Made by a program: the position numbers and the translations under genes. From Bacteroidales bacterium (GTDB lineage Bacteria > Bacteroidota > Bacteroidia > Bacteroidales > Paludibacteraceae): DNA of 15,498 nt. Under the pieces are notes generated by a model. It did not search any database and had not been told where the DNA came from. It worked only from the letters and a program-made list of their open reading frames with translations. Positions 7,964-15,297 of the stretch are shown here, one piece after another (position 1 is the stretch's first letter; each line of letters begins with the position of its first letter). The stretch lies in the NCBI GenBank assembly GCA_900767385.1, contig CAAFYY010000033.1, positions 1 through 15,498 on the forward strand, in the 5' to 3' direction.

Positions 7964-9103
7964 ATGCTCTTCTCTGAAATCATTGGCCAGGAGACGCTGA
8001 AAAAACGGCTGATTCAAATGCAAGACAGTGGACGTGCACCCCACGCCTTACTCTTCTGCGGCAACGAGGGAACAGGCAAACTGGCTCTCGCACTGGCTTA
8101 TGCTCAGAGACTTTGCTGCCAACATCGCACTGGCGACGACGCCTGCGGAGAGTGTCCGTCCTGTCGGCAGTTTGCCCGTCTGGCCCACCCCGACCTCCAT
8201 CTGGAGTTTCCTTTGGTGAAACCCGAGAAAGCGAAAGAGCCGCCACTGTGCAGCGAGATGGCAGAAGAATTTGCCCAAGCCGTGCTCAACAACCCCTACC
8301 TGAGCATCGACCAATGGGCTGCCACCATCTCCGACGGCAAGGTGGCGCGCTACTACGACCGCGAGAGCGACGAAATCATCCGCCAGGCCAACATGAAGAG
8401 CTACGAGGCACCCTACAAGATCATACTCTTGTGGTGCCCTGAGCGTATGGACGAGACGTCGTCCAACCACATGCTCAAAATCATCGAGGAGCCACCGATG
8501 AACACCGTGTTCCTCATGGTGTCGGACACACCGCAAAAAATCATCGGCACCATCCTCAGCCGTGTGCAGCAGATTCATGTGCCACCCATCGATGAGGCAA
8601 GTCTCGACGCAGCGCTTCGCCAACAGCATCCCGAGCTGGACGACACGCGTGTCAACTTCTTGGTGCGCAACGCCCATGGCAGTTGGAACACACTGCTCAA
8701 CACGATGGAGGAGAGCGACGGGGAGACGGAGTTCTTCCATGAGTTCCAGACGATGATGCGACTCGCCTACCGCCCTATCGTCGTCGACGTCAAGGCATGG
8801 AGCGACCAGATGGGAAGTCGCAAACGCCCATGGATCATCACGTTTCTCCAACGTGCCCAGAGGCAGATACGCGAGAATTTCATCTACAACCTGCAGATGA
8901 AGGAAATCACCTACATGAACGAGGAAGAGGAGTTCTTCGCCTCCCGTTTCTCCCGTTTCATCCATCAGAACAATGTCACGGGCATCATGGAAGAGCTTGC
9001 CTTGGCGCAAGCACAGATAGAACAGAACGCCAACATGAAGATAGTGCTGTTCGACATGATCCTCAAACTATATAGTCTGCTTGCAAAACAAGCCCCAAAG
9101 TAA
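7964..9103 (+). CDS. holB: DNA polymerase III subunit delta prime
   Basis: A 379-residue AAA+ clamp-loader subunit that helps load the sliding clamp on DNA. The N-terminus has the usual FSEIIGQETLKKRL opening (3-16) and a P-loop GNEGTGK (33-39). A four-Cys zinc module follows (C51/C52, C61, C64, C67). LKIIEEPP near residue 170 and ILSRVQ near 200 (sensor/SRC-like position, with Val instead of Cys) are typical of this family in Bacteroidota. DnaX (tau/gamma) shares the fold, but is longer and normally keeps a full GxxGxGKT P-loop; here K39 is followed by Leu, as in delta prime. It is the first gene of the operon; the PSP1 gene starts 11 bp after its stop, a pairing conserved in the phylum. Confidence 0.92.
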   Translation: MLFSEIIGQETLKKRLIQMQDSGRAPHALLFCGNEGTGKLALALAYAQRLCCQHRTGDDACGECPSCRQFARLAHPDLHLEFPLVKPEKAKEPPLCSEMAEEFAQAVLNNPYLSIDQWAATISDGKVARYYDRESDEIIRQANMKSYEAPYKIILLWCPERMDETSSNHMLKIIEEPPMNTVFLMVSDTPQKIIGTILSRVQQIHVPPIDEASLDAALRQQHPELDDTRVNFLVRNAHGSWNTLLNTMEESDGETEFFHEFQTMMRLAYRPIVVDVKAWSDQMGSRKRPWIITFLQRAQRQIRENFIYNLQMKEITYMNEEEEFFASRFSRFIHQNNVTGIMEELALAQAQIEQNANMKIVLFDMILKLYSLLAKQAPK

Positions 9104-9114
9104 ACACTTAGACA

Positions 9115-10560
9115 ATGAAAGATTTCACCCTCAACGACCACCTGAGCAATCCCGGATTGGCAGGCACTCGACAGAACACGACACAGCAACTCCCTGTGAC
9201 CGACTGGCTGAGCGACCTCCCAGAGACCCGTCTCGAGACCGATTTGGTGGAAGTGCAATTCAAAAATACACGCAAAGGCTACTATCTCAACAGCGCCAAA
9301 CTGCCGCTGGAGAAAGGCGACATCGTGGCCGTAGAGTCGAGTCCAGGACACGACATCGGCCGCGTCACACTCATGGGACGCCTCGTCCTTGCACAGATTC
9401 GCAAACTCAACATCAACCTCGAGCGTTACGAGGTGCGACGCGTCTATCGCAAGGCGAAACCCGTCGACATGGAGAAATACGAAGAGAGCAAAGCCAAGGA
9501 ACACGACACCATGATTCAGGCTCGCAAGATTGCTGCCGACCTCAACCTCAACATGAAAATCGGCGACGTAGAGTATCAGGGCGACGGCAACAAAGCCATC
9601 TTCTACTACATTGCCGACGGCCGTGTCGACTTCCGTCAGCTCATCAAGGTGCTTGCCGACGTCTTCAAGATCCGCATCGAGATGAAGCAAATCGGCGCCC
9701 GTCAGGAAGCAGGACGCATCGGCGGCATCGGCCCTTGCGGTCGCGAACTCTGCTGCACCACATGGATGAGTAGCTTCGTCTCTGTCTCCACCTCTGCCGC
9801 AAGAATCCAGGACATCTCCACCAACCCTCTGAAGCTCGCGGGCCAATGTGCAAAAATCAAATGCTGCATCAACTACGAGTTGGGAGCCTATACCGAAGCC
9901 AAAAGCGACCTTCCCGACGAACGTCTCGTCTTGCAAACCAAAGACGGCGACTTCTACCACTTCAAGACCGACGTCTTCAAACGTCTGATGACCTACACCT
10001 CAGCCCCGGGTATGACCTCCAACCTCGTAACGATATCGGTCGATCGAGCCAAGGAGATTATCGCACTCAACAACCAAGGCATCAAGGTAGAGAGTCTGAC
10101 CGACGCCACCAGCAGCGAGACACAAGCAACCATCGACTACGAGAATGTCGTTGGACAAGACAGTCTCACCCGTTTCGACAAAGACAAGAAACAGAAGAAA
10201 CAACGTCGCAACCGCAACAACGGCAACAACAACCAGAACGGCAACCGTGGCGAAGAGATGGTTCAAGAGTCGCTGCCAGCACCAGAGTTTGAAGAGGCTG
10301 GCAATCCGATGCAGCCCCAACGCAACAACAACCGCCGCGACAACCGCAACAACCGTCGCGACAACCGCAACAACCGTGGCGACCGCAACAACCGTGGCGA
10401 CCGTGGCGACCGTCGACCAATGGACAACGGTCAGGGCTTCAACCCTCAGGGTGGCGACAACCGCAACCTCCAGGACAACCGCAACGGACAAGGTCAGCGC
10501 CGCGACAACCGCAGATACAACAACCGCCGCGACAACCATCAAAACAACAACGAACAATAA
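9115..10560 (+). CDS. PSP1 domain protein (RicT-like) with Asn/Arg-rich tail
   Basis: A 481-residue cytosolic protein. The PSP1 conserved region is at about 115-200 (ADGRVDFRQLIKVLADVF, IEMKQIGARQEAGR). It is followed by the RicT cysteine signature: GPCGRELCC (206-214) and C245 with KCC (249-251), six Cys in all. In Bacillus, RicT binds RicA and RicF in an Fe-S complex that alters RNase Y activity; whether the Bacteroidota protein does the same is unknown and no partner gene is here. From about residue 360 the sequence becomes Asn/Arg/Gly/Gln-rich, with repeats such as RRDNRNN, a disordered and probably RNA-binding tail that typical RicT lacks. It lies between holB and gldH, the common Bacteroidota order. 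TAGACAATG forms the start context. Confidence 0.88.
   Translation: MKDFTLNDHLSNPGLAGTRQNTTQQLPVTDWLSDLPETRLETDLVEVQFKNTRKGYYLNSAKLPLEKGDIVAVESSPGHDIGRVTLMGRLVLAQIRKLNINLERYEVRRVYRKAKPVDMEKYEESKAKEHDTMIQARKIAADLNLNMKIGDVEYQGDGNKAIFYYIADGRVDFRQLIKVLADVFKIRIEMKQIGARQEAGRIGGIGPCGRELCCTTWMSSFVSVSTSAARIQDISTNPLKLAGQCAKIKCCINYELGAYTEAKSDLPDERLVLQTKDGDFYHFKTDVFKRLMTYTSAPGMTSNLVTISVDRAKEIIALNNQGIKVESLTDATSSETQATIDYENVVGQDSLTRFDKDKKQKKQRRNRNNGNNNQNGNRGEEMVQESLPAPEFEEAGNPMQPQRNNNRRDNRNNRRDNRNNRGDRNNRGDRGDRRPMDNGQGFNPQGGDNRNLQDNRNGQGQRRDNRRYNNRRDNHQNNNEQ
10333..10413 (+). repeat. Short in-frame tandem repeats in the PSP1 gene tail
   Basis: Two 21-bp units encoding RRDNRNN (10333-10353 and 10354-10374) differ at one base. 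They are followed by RGDRNN and then RGD repeats ending near 10413. All units are multiples of 3, so copy-number change would alter tail length without a frameshift. Confidence 0.75.
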
Positions 10561-10578
10561 GGCAAGAACAATCATACA

Positions 10579-11043
10579 ATGCAACTCAAACACTTCTTTG
10601 CTCTATTCCTCATCACACTGACTGCGATGACCTCCTGCTCCAAAGGGGTTTCGTACAGTCAGGTAGACAACATCGGTGGCGGCTGGGAGAAAGACAGCGT
10701 CTACACCTACACCATCGATGTCGACAACACGAAGGAACTCTATGAGTTGGACATCGTGCTTCGCAACGACAACACCTATCCCGACCAGAACCTCTGGCTG
10801 AAGGTGGAATGGAAAGACCCGAGCGACACCCTCCATACCGACACACTCAACATCTTCCTCGCCGACGAGTTCGGCCGTTGGAGAGGACGCGGCATCGGTT
10901 CCAACTACAACAACCTGATACTCTACAAAGACTCGCTGACCTACGACGCAGCGGGCACCTACGAGTACCGCATCTCGCACCTCATGCGTCACAACACCCT
11001 CAATGGTCTGACACAAATCGGACTTCAACTCATGAAAAAATAA
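10579..11043 (+). CDS. gldH: GldH family lipoprotein
   Basis: A 154-residue exported lipoprotein. It has a hydrophobic signal (LKHFFALFLITLTAM) and a lipobox ending at C20 (MTSC). The mature part is a small beta-rich domain with GldH features: GGWEKDSVYTY, a TYPDQNLWLKVE strand, DTLNIFLADEFGRWRGRG and a closing LTQIGLQL. In Flavobacterium, GldH is needed for gliding and chitin use. In Bacteroidales, which generally do not glide, the homolog is retained beside holB and the PSP1 gene, so an envelope role other than motility is likely but unproven. Gaps are 18 bp to the PSP1 gene and 4 bp to trmB. Confidence 0.87.
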   Translation: MQLKHFFALFLITLTAMTSCSKGVSYSQVDNIGGGWEKDSVYTYTIDVDNTKELYELDIVLRNDNTYPDQNLWLKVEWKDPSDTLHTDTLNIFLADEFGRWRGRGIGSNYNNLILYKDSLTYDAAGTYEYRISHLMRHNTLNGLTQIGLQLMKK

Positions 11044-11047
11044 GACG

Positions 11048-11809
11048 ATGGGCAAGAACAAACTGAAGAAATTTGCCGACATGGAGGTCTTTCCTCATGT
11101 GTTTCAGACAACGACGAAAGAGGTGCTTGCCGGCGTAGCCTTCCCCCTCAAAGGCGCTTGGAAGCAAGAGTTTTTCCACAACGACAACCCCATCGTCCTT
11201 GAGTTGGGCTGTGGCAAAGGAGAATACACCGTCGGTCAGGCGATGCGCAATCCCAACAAGAACTACATCGGCATCGACATCAAAGGTGCACGCATGTGGA
11301 CGGGTGCCAAACTGAGTCAAGAGAACAACCTCAGCAACGTCGCCTTCGTCCGCACCGACATCCACCATCTCAACCACTTCTTTGCCCCCAACGAAGTGGA
11401 CGAAATCTGGATCACCTTCCCTGACCCACAGATGAAGAAATGTCGCAAACGCCTCACCTCAACACTGTTTCTGAACATCTACAGACAGGTGATGCAAGAC
11501 AACGGCATCATACACCTCAAGACCGACAGCAACTTCCTCTACACCTATACGGACGCATTGGTCGGCCTCAACAGTCTTGAAATCGTTGTCAACACCAACG
11601 ACCTCTACGCCTCAGAGTGGGGCACACAGTCGCCGCTCGACCTCAAGACCTACTACGAGCAGCAGTGGCTGGCACGTGGAATCACCATCAAATATCTGGC
11701 GTTCCACCTCCCTGCCAACACCCTACTCACCGAACCGGACATCGAGATTCCATACGACACCTACCGCAGTTTCGGCCGCGAAGGGCGTTCGATACTCAAG
11801 ATAAATTAA
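11048..11809 (+). CDS. trmB: tRNA (guanine-N7-)-methyltransferase
   Basis: A 253-residue SAM-dependent enzyme that makes m7G46 in the variable loop of tRNAs. ELGCGKGEY (52-60) is the SAM-binding glycine loop, and IGIDIKGARMW lies on the next strand. FPDPQMKKCRKRL (124-136) is the TrmB-specific catalytic/tRNA-binding motif. The C-terminal segment after about residue 190 is normal for Bacteroidota versions. Its ATG is 4 bp beyond the gldH stop, so translational coupling is likely. Confidence 0.94.
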   Translation: MGKNKLKKFADMEVFPHVFQTTTKEVLAGVAFPLKGAWKQEFFHNDNPIVLELGCGKGEYTVGQAMRNPNKNYIGIDIKGARMWTGAKLSQENNLSNVAFVRTDIHHLNHFFAPNEVDEIWITFPDPQMKKCRKRLTSTLFLNIYRQVMQDNGIIHLKTDSNFLYTYTDALVGLNSLEIVVNTNDLYASEWGTQSPLDLKTYYEQQWLARGITIKYLAFHLPANTLLTEPDIEIPYDTYRSFGREGRSILKIN

Positions 11810-11849
11810 GGAAGCCAACCTCACTGAAACAAACTAAAACCCAATCATT

Positions 11850-13073
11850 TTGAACCCCTTATACAACTTAGGAATACGTCTTTACGGCTTAGCTACGGCA
11901 GTAGCAACGCTCTTCTCACCAAAGGCAGCCAAGCGCTACCAAGGCGCACGCAATGCCTTCAAGCTCCTTGAGCAGAAGAGAGATCCTCAAGCCCAATATA
12001 TCTGGTTTCATGCCGCATCGCTTGGCGAGTTCGAGCAGGGCCGTCCCATCATCGAGGCGTTGAAACAGCATCACCCCGAATACAAGGTCGCGCTGACCTT
12101 CTTCTCCCCATCGGGCTACGAGATTCGTCGCGACTACAAAGGGGCCGACCTCGTCTGCTACCTCCCTTTGGACACCCCGAAGAATGCCTTGAGATTCATT
12201 GAGGCGCTCAACCCCTCAAAGGCCATCTTCATCAAATACGAGTTTTGGGGCAACATCCTCAGCACTCTTAAGGCCAAACAGATAGACACCTATCTGATTT
12301 CAGGCATCTTCCGCAAGGAGCAGACATTCTTCAAATGGTACGGCGGCACATTCCGCAAGATGCTCAAATGTTTCAAAGGCATCTATGTCCAAAACGAAGA
12401 GTCGCAGCAACTGCTCAGCACCATCGGCATCGCCAGCACCATCTCGGGCGACACCCGTTTCGACCGCGTCTGCGACATCGCCGAGGCAGCCAAGGAGTTG
12501 CCTATCGTAGAAGGCTTTGCACAAGGTGCCGAAGTCATCGTTGCCGGCTCCACCTGGTCCAAGGATGAGGAAATCCTTATCCGTTACATCAACGCCAACA
12601 AAGAGAAGAAGATGGTCATCGTGCCTCATGAGATTGACGACGACCATATCCAGCAGATATGCAACGGACTCCGCCGCAGCTTCGTGCTCTACACCAAGAC
12701 CACCTACGACGAAGCCTGCCATGCCGACTGCCTCATCGTCGACACCATCGGACTCCTCTCCTCTATCTATCAGTATGGCCGCATCGCCTATGTGGGCGGC
12801 GGTTTCGGCGTCGGCATCCACAACATCCTCGAGGCTGCTGTCTGGGGAATGCCGGTCATCTTTGGTCCGAACTACCACCGATTCAAAGAAGCCAACGACC
12901 TCATCGCACAGGGCGACGGCTACACCATCAGAACCTTCAGACGCTTTGAGAACCTTACCAACGAGCTCTTCTACGACAGCGACGCCGGTAAGATTGCCAA
13001 ACAATATGTAGAATCCAACACCGGTGCCACAGCACTCATCATGAAAGAAGTGTTCAACACCACAATATCATAA
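11850..13073 (+). CDS. waaA: 3-deoxy-D-manno-octulosonic acid (Kdo) transferase, TTG start
   Basis: A 407-residue GT30 glycosyltransferase at the inner membrane that attaches Kdo to lipid A precursor. Visible signatures: HAASLGEFEQGRP (54-66, with E60 the expected catalytic base), KYEFWGN near 130, SGIFRKEQ near 150, and GGGFGVGIHNILEA followed by PVIFGPNYHRF in the CMP-Kdo-binding C-terminal domain. The coding sequence opens with TTG: homologs start just before LYNLGIxLYG, no in-frame ATG lies nearby, and the next Met is about 170 residues in. It is 40 bp behind trmB, the largest gap in the operon, and 5 bp before hisS. It is the only gene here whose start is not ATG. Confidence 0.92.
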   Translation: MNPLYNLGIRLYGLATAVATLFSPKAAKRYQGARNAFKLLEQKRDPQAQYIWFHAASLGEFEQGRPIIEALKQHHPEYKVALTFFSPSGYEIRRDYKGADLVCYLPLDTPKNALRFIEALNPSKAIFIKYEFWGNILSTLKAKQIDTYLISGIFRKEQTFFKWYGGTFRKMLKCFKGIYVQNEESQQLLSTIGIASTISGDTRFDRVCDIAEAAKELPIVEGFAQGAEVIVAGSTWSKDEEILIRYINANKEKKMVIVPHEIDDDHIQQICNGLRRSFVLYTKTTYDEACHADCLIVDTIGLLSSIYQYGRIAYVGGGFGVGIHNILEAAVWGMPVIFGPNYHRFKEANDLIAQGDGYTIRTFRRFENLTNELFYDSDAGKIAKQYVESNTGATALIMKEVFNTTIS

Positions 13074-13078
13074 AGACT

Positions 13079-14431
13079 ATGAAACCAAGCATTACCAAAG
13101 GCACCCGCGACTTCACACCAACCATCATGGCGAAGCGCAACTATATCTTCTCCGTGATTCGCGAGGTGTTCCAGACATACGGTTTCAAACAGATTGAAAC
13201 CCCTTCTATCGAACAGCTCTCCACCCTGATGGGAAAATATGGCGAGGAGGGCGACAAACTGCTGTTCAAGATTCTCAACTCAGGCGATTTCGCCGCCAAC
13301 CTCACCGACGAGCAACTCCTTGAGCGCAACAGCATCAAACTGACCAACAAGATCTCCGAGAAGGGTCTGCGCTACGACCTCACCGTGCCGTTCGCCCGTT
13401 TCGTGGTGATGCACCGCGAGGAGATTGCCTTCCCTTTCAAGCGTTTCCAGATGCAGCCGGTATGGCGCGCCGACCGTCCTCAGAAGGGTCGCTACCGCGA
13501 GTTCTACCAGTGTGACGCCGATGTCGTAGGCAGCAACTCATTGCTCTACGAAGCCGAACTCATCGAGATGATCGACCTCGCCTTCACCCGCTTCGGCATC
13601 CGTGTGGAAATCAAACTCAACAACCGCAAAATCCTCAGCGGCATCTCCGAGATTATCGGTGAGGCCGACAAGATTACCGATATCACCGTAGCCATCGACA
13701 AGCTCGACAAGATTGGTTTGGACGGCGTAGTGGCAGAGTTGCGCACCAAAGGGATCAACGACGATGCCATCGAGAAGCTCCAACCTATCCTCAACCTCTC
13801 AGGCAACAACCACGACAAACTCGACACACTCAAGGGCGTCCTTGCCGCCTCCGAAATCGGTCTCAAAGGCATCGCCGAGTTGGAGGAGGTTCTGGGTTAT
13901 GTGGAGAAAGCCGAACTGAGGAACGCCGCCTTCATCGACCTCACCCTGGCTCGCGGCCTCAACTACTACACAGGTGCCATCCTTGAGGTGAAAGCCCTCG
14001 ACGTGGCCATCGGCAGCATCTCCGGCGGCGGACGCTACGACAACCTCACAGGCATCTTCGGCATGGAAGGTGTCTCTGGTGTCGGTTTCTCCTTCGGCGC
14101 CGACCGCATCTACGACGTGCTGGAGCAACTCGACCTCTTCCCAGCAGAGACCCAGGAGGGGGTCACCGTGATGTTTGCCGCCTTCGACCAAGCTGGCATC
14201 AACTACTGCCTCCCATGGCTCCGCTCGCTCCGCCGTCAAGGGGTGCGCGCCGAGATCTATCCCGAGGCAGCCAAGATGAAGAAACAGATGGCTTATGCCA
14301 ACGCCACCTGCGCCAAGTTCGTGGCCATCGCAGGCGACAACGAGATGCAGTCCGACACCATCACCCTGAAAGAGATGGCGACAGGTACACAAGAGACGCT
14401 GACACTCGACCAACTGCTGGCGAAATTCTAA
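13079..14431 (+). CDS. hisS: Histidyl-tRNA synthetase
   Basis: A 450-residue class II aminoacyl-tRNA synthetase that charges tRNA-His. RYDLTVPFARF (98-108) and FQMQPVWRADRPQKGRYREF (123-142, motif 2) bind ATP and the acceptor end. ARGLNYYTG (291-299) is the histidine-binding HisA motif, with Asn where many homologs have Asp. GGGRYD (316-321) belongs to the second HisA loop, and GVGFSFGADRI is motif 3. The last ~100 residues are the anticodon-binding domain. It is the last gene of the operon and is followed 22 bp later by a strong stem-loop terminator. Confidence 0.96.
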   Translation: MKPSITKGTRDFTPTIMAKRNYIFSVIREVFQTYGFKQIETPSIEQLSTLMGKYGEEGDKLLFKILNSGDFAANLTDEQLLERNSIKLTNKISEKGLRYDLTVPFARFVVMHREEIAFPFKRFQMQPVWRADRPQKGRYREFYQCDADVVGSNSLLYEAELIEMIDLAFTRFGIRVEIKLNNRKILSGISEIIGEADKITDITVAIDKLDKIGLDGVVAELRTKGINDDAIEKLQPILNLSGNNHDKLDTLKGVLAASEIGLKGIAELEEVLGYVEKAELRNAAFIDLTLARGLNYYTGAILEVKALDVAIGSISGGGRYDNLTGIFGMEGVSGVGFSFGADRIYDVLEQLDLFPAETQEGVTVMFAAFDQAGINYCLPWLRSLRRQGVRAEIYPEAAKMKKQMAYANATCAKFVAIAGDNEMQSDTITLKEMATGTQETLTLDQLLAKF

Positions 14432-14453
14432 GACCTCTTCATAGCTCACTCCT

Positions 14454-14485
14454 CCGCCCCGCTCAACACAGCGGGGCGGATTGTT
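14454..14485 (+). terminator. Rho-independent terminator of the holB-hisS operon
   Basis: CCGCCCCGCT (14454-14463) pairs perfectly with AGCGGGGCGG (14470-14479) over the loop CAACAC, followed by ATTGTT. The 3' half can instead form GCGGGG (14471-14476) with CCCCGC (14486-14491). The T tract is imperfect but the stem is very stable. Confidence 0.8.
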
Positions 14486-14490
14486 CCCCG
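14478..14490 (+). repeat. 13-bp direct repeat, left copy
   Basis: GGATTGTTCCCCG, identical to 15285-15297. Both copies are preceded by GGGG (1 or 2 nt away), so each can fold as a GGGG/CCCC hairpin. The pair brackets the AT-rich segment with the two small genes. Confidence 0.7.
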
Positions 14491-14531
14491 CAAAGATTTT
14501 CGCCGTGCGAAAAAATAGTAGTCATGATAAT

Positions 14532-14562
14532 TTTGTCTATATAAATAAATGTAGTACATTTG
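14532..14562 (+). promoter_or_regulatory. Full promoter TTTG-N19-TACATTTG for the small-gene pair
   Basis: TTTG at 14532-14535 and TACATTTG at 14555-14562, separated by 19 bp, fit the -33/-7 consensus of the Bacteroidota primary sigma factor. It is the best-matched promoter in the window. The expected leader to the ATG at 14639 is about 70 nt and only about a quarter G+C. Confidence 0.8.
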
Positions 14563-14638
14563 CAGCGTCCTGCAACGGTCTGTTTAGCAAGATAAACATA
14601 TAAAATTTGATTATATAAGCAATGCCTGAAACTGTAAG

Positions 14639-14854
14639 ATGGCAATCAAAAACTTAAATTTTATGTCTTGGTTTTCAAAAACAGAAGATTATTCTACTGT
14701 AGACAGTGGATTTTACGGAGAAGTTGAAGTAACCTCTGGTCCTGAAAAAAAGGATGACTCTGGTTCAGGCTCATCTTCTTCATCTGGAGGATGGGATGAT
14801 TATCAACGTGAGCGTACAAACATCATTTCTTCCAAGAATGAACGTACACGCTAA
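14639..14854 (+). CDS. Small hypothetical protein with Gly/Ser-rich tract
   Basis: Product not recognised. A 71-residue hydrophilic protein without signal peptide or membrane helix: an aromatic N-terminal part (MSWFSKTEDYSTV, from residue 9), GFYGEVEV (24-31), an acidic/Ser/Gly run SGSGSSSSSGG (41-51), and a basic tail from about 52. The first 60 bases are only about 27% G+C (16 of 60 counted over 14641-14700), against about 62% in hisS, which points to separate origin. The best-spaced promoter of the window lies 76 bp upstream. ATG 14663 (residue 9) is an equally plausible start. A second gene follows after 79 bp, probably on the same transcript. Composition and the clean promoter support a real gene, but homologs are needed. 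Confidence 0.6.
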   Translation: MAIKNLNFMSWFSKTEDYSTVDSGFYGEVEVTSGPEKKDDSGSGSSSSSGGWDDYQRERTNIISSKNERTR

Positions 14855-14933
14855 ACCGCAGTATCAATAGCTCCTAAAACTTATTTAACTAATCAGAACC
14901 GATGCTCAACGGTATAAATAGAGCATTAATATT

Positions 14934-15122
14934 ATGGCACGCATAGTAGAGAATATTATCTCAAAAGCCGATAATGGTTATGAGCACTATGGAAGGGTGA
15001 CTGTTTCCGTTAGAGATACAGAAACTGATAATGTAGCGACTTCTACAGTTGAGTATACTCCGTCCAAAAGTGAAGGAGAGGCTACGGCTGAAGCAATTAA
15101 AGAGGCTTCAAATTCATTTTAA
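14934..15122 (+). CDS. Small hypothetical acidic protein
   Basis: Product not recognised. A 62-residue soluble protein with alternating strand-like stretches (YGRVTVSVRD, 19-28; ATSTVEYT) and a C-terminal predicted helix (EATAEAIKEA). This suggests a tiny beta-beta-alpha domain. No Cys, signal peptide or membrane segment is present. Base composition is low in G+C (21 of 57 in the first 57 bases), like the gene before it and unlike the rest of the window. It shares YGxVxV with that upstream protein. The ATG is preceded by ATTAATATT and no Shine-Dalgarno. A 6-bp hairpin ATGCTC (14902-14907) / GAGCAT (14921-14926) lies in the gap before it. Confidence 0.6.
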   Translation: MARIVENIISKADNGYEHYGRVTVSVRDTETDNVATSTVEYTPSKSEGEATAEAIKEASNSF

Positions 15123-15284
15123 TATACCCTTATTGGTTCACTAATTGTTACAAACCATATAGGTAGGTTCTATTAATTCGTAAATTCGAGTGGAAGTCGT
15201 TCCGTTAGATTCAATCTTTCGGAATCAGTCACTCATCAGAGGACTTCGGCTGTCGAAAGCGTTCGGCAAGCCGTCCAAGGGGTT

Positions 15285-15297
15285 GGATTGTTCCCCG
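15285..15297 (+). repeat. 13-bp direct repeat, right copy
   Basis: GGATTGTTCCCCG, an exact copy of 14478-14490, 807 bp downstream in the same orientation. G+C content rises again around it (36 of 60 over 15241-15300). Confidence 0.7.

Noticed and set aside
8965..9960. 331-codon antisense frame across holB and the PSP1 gene
   Set aside because: It spans the boundary of two well-supported genes on the other strand and has low-information composition; a shadow frame.
14497..14513. Second terminator TTTTCGC-CGT-GCGAAAA after hisS
   Set aside because: On the + strand it is followed by A residues and TAG rather than T, so it cannot act as a standard terminator in that direction.
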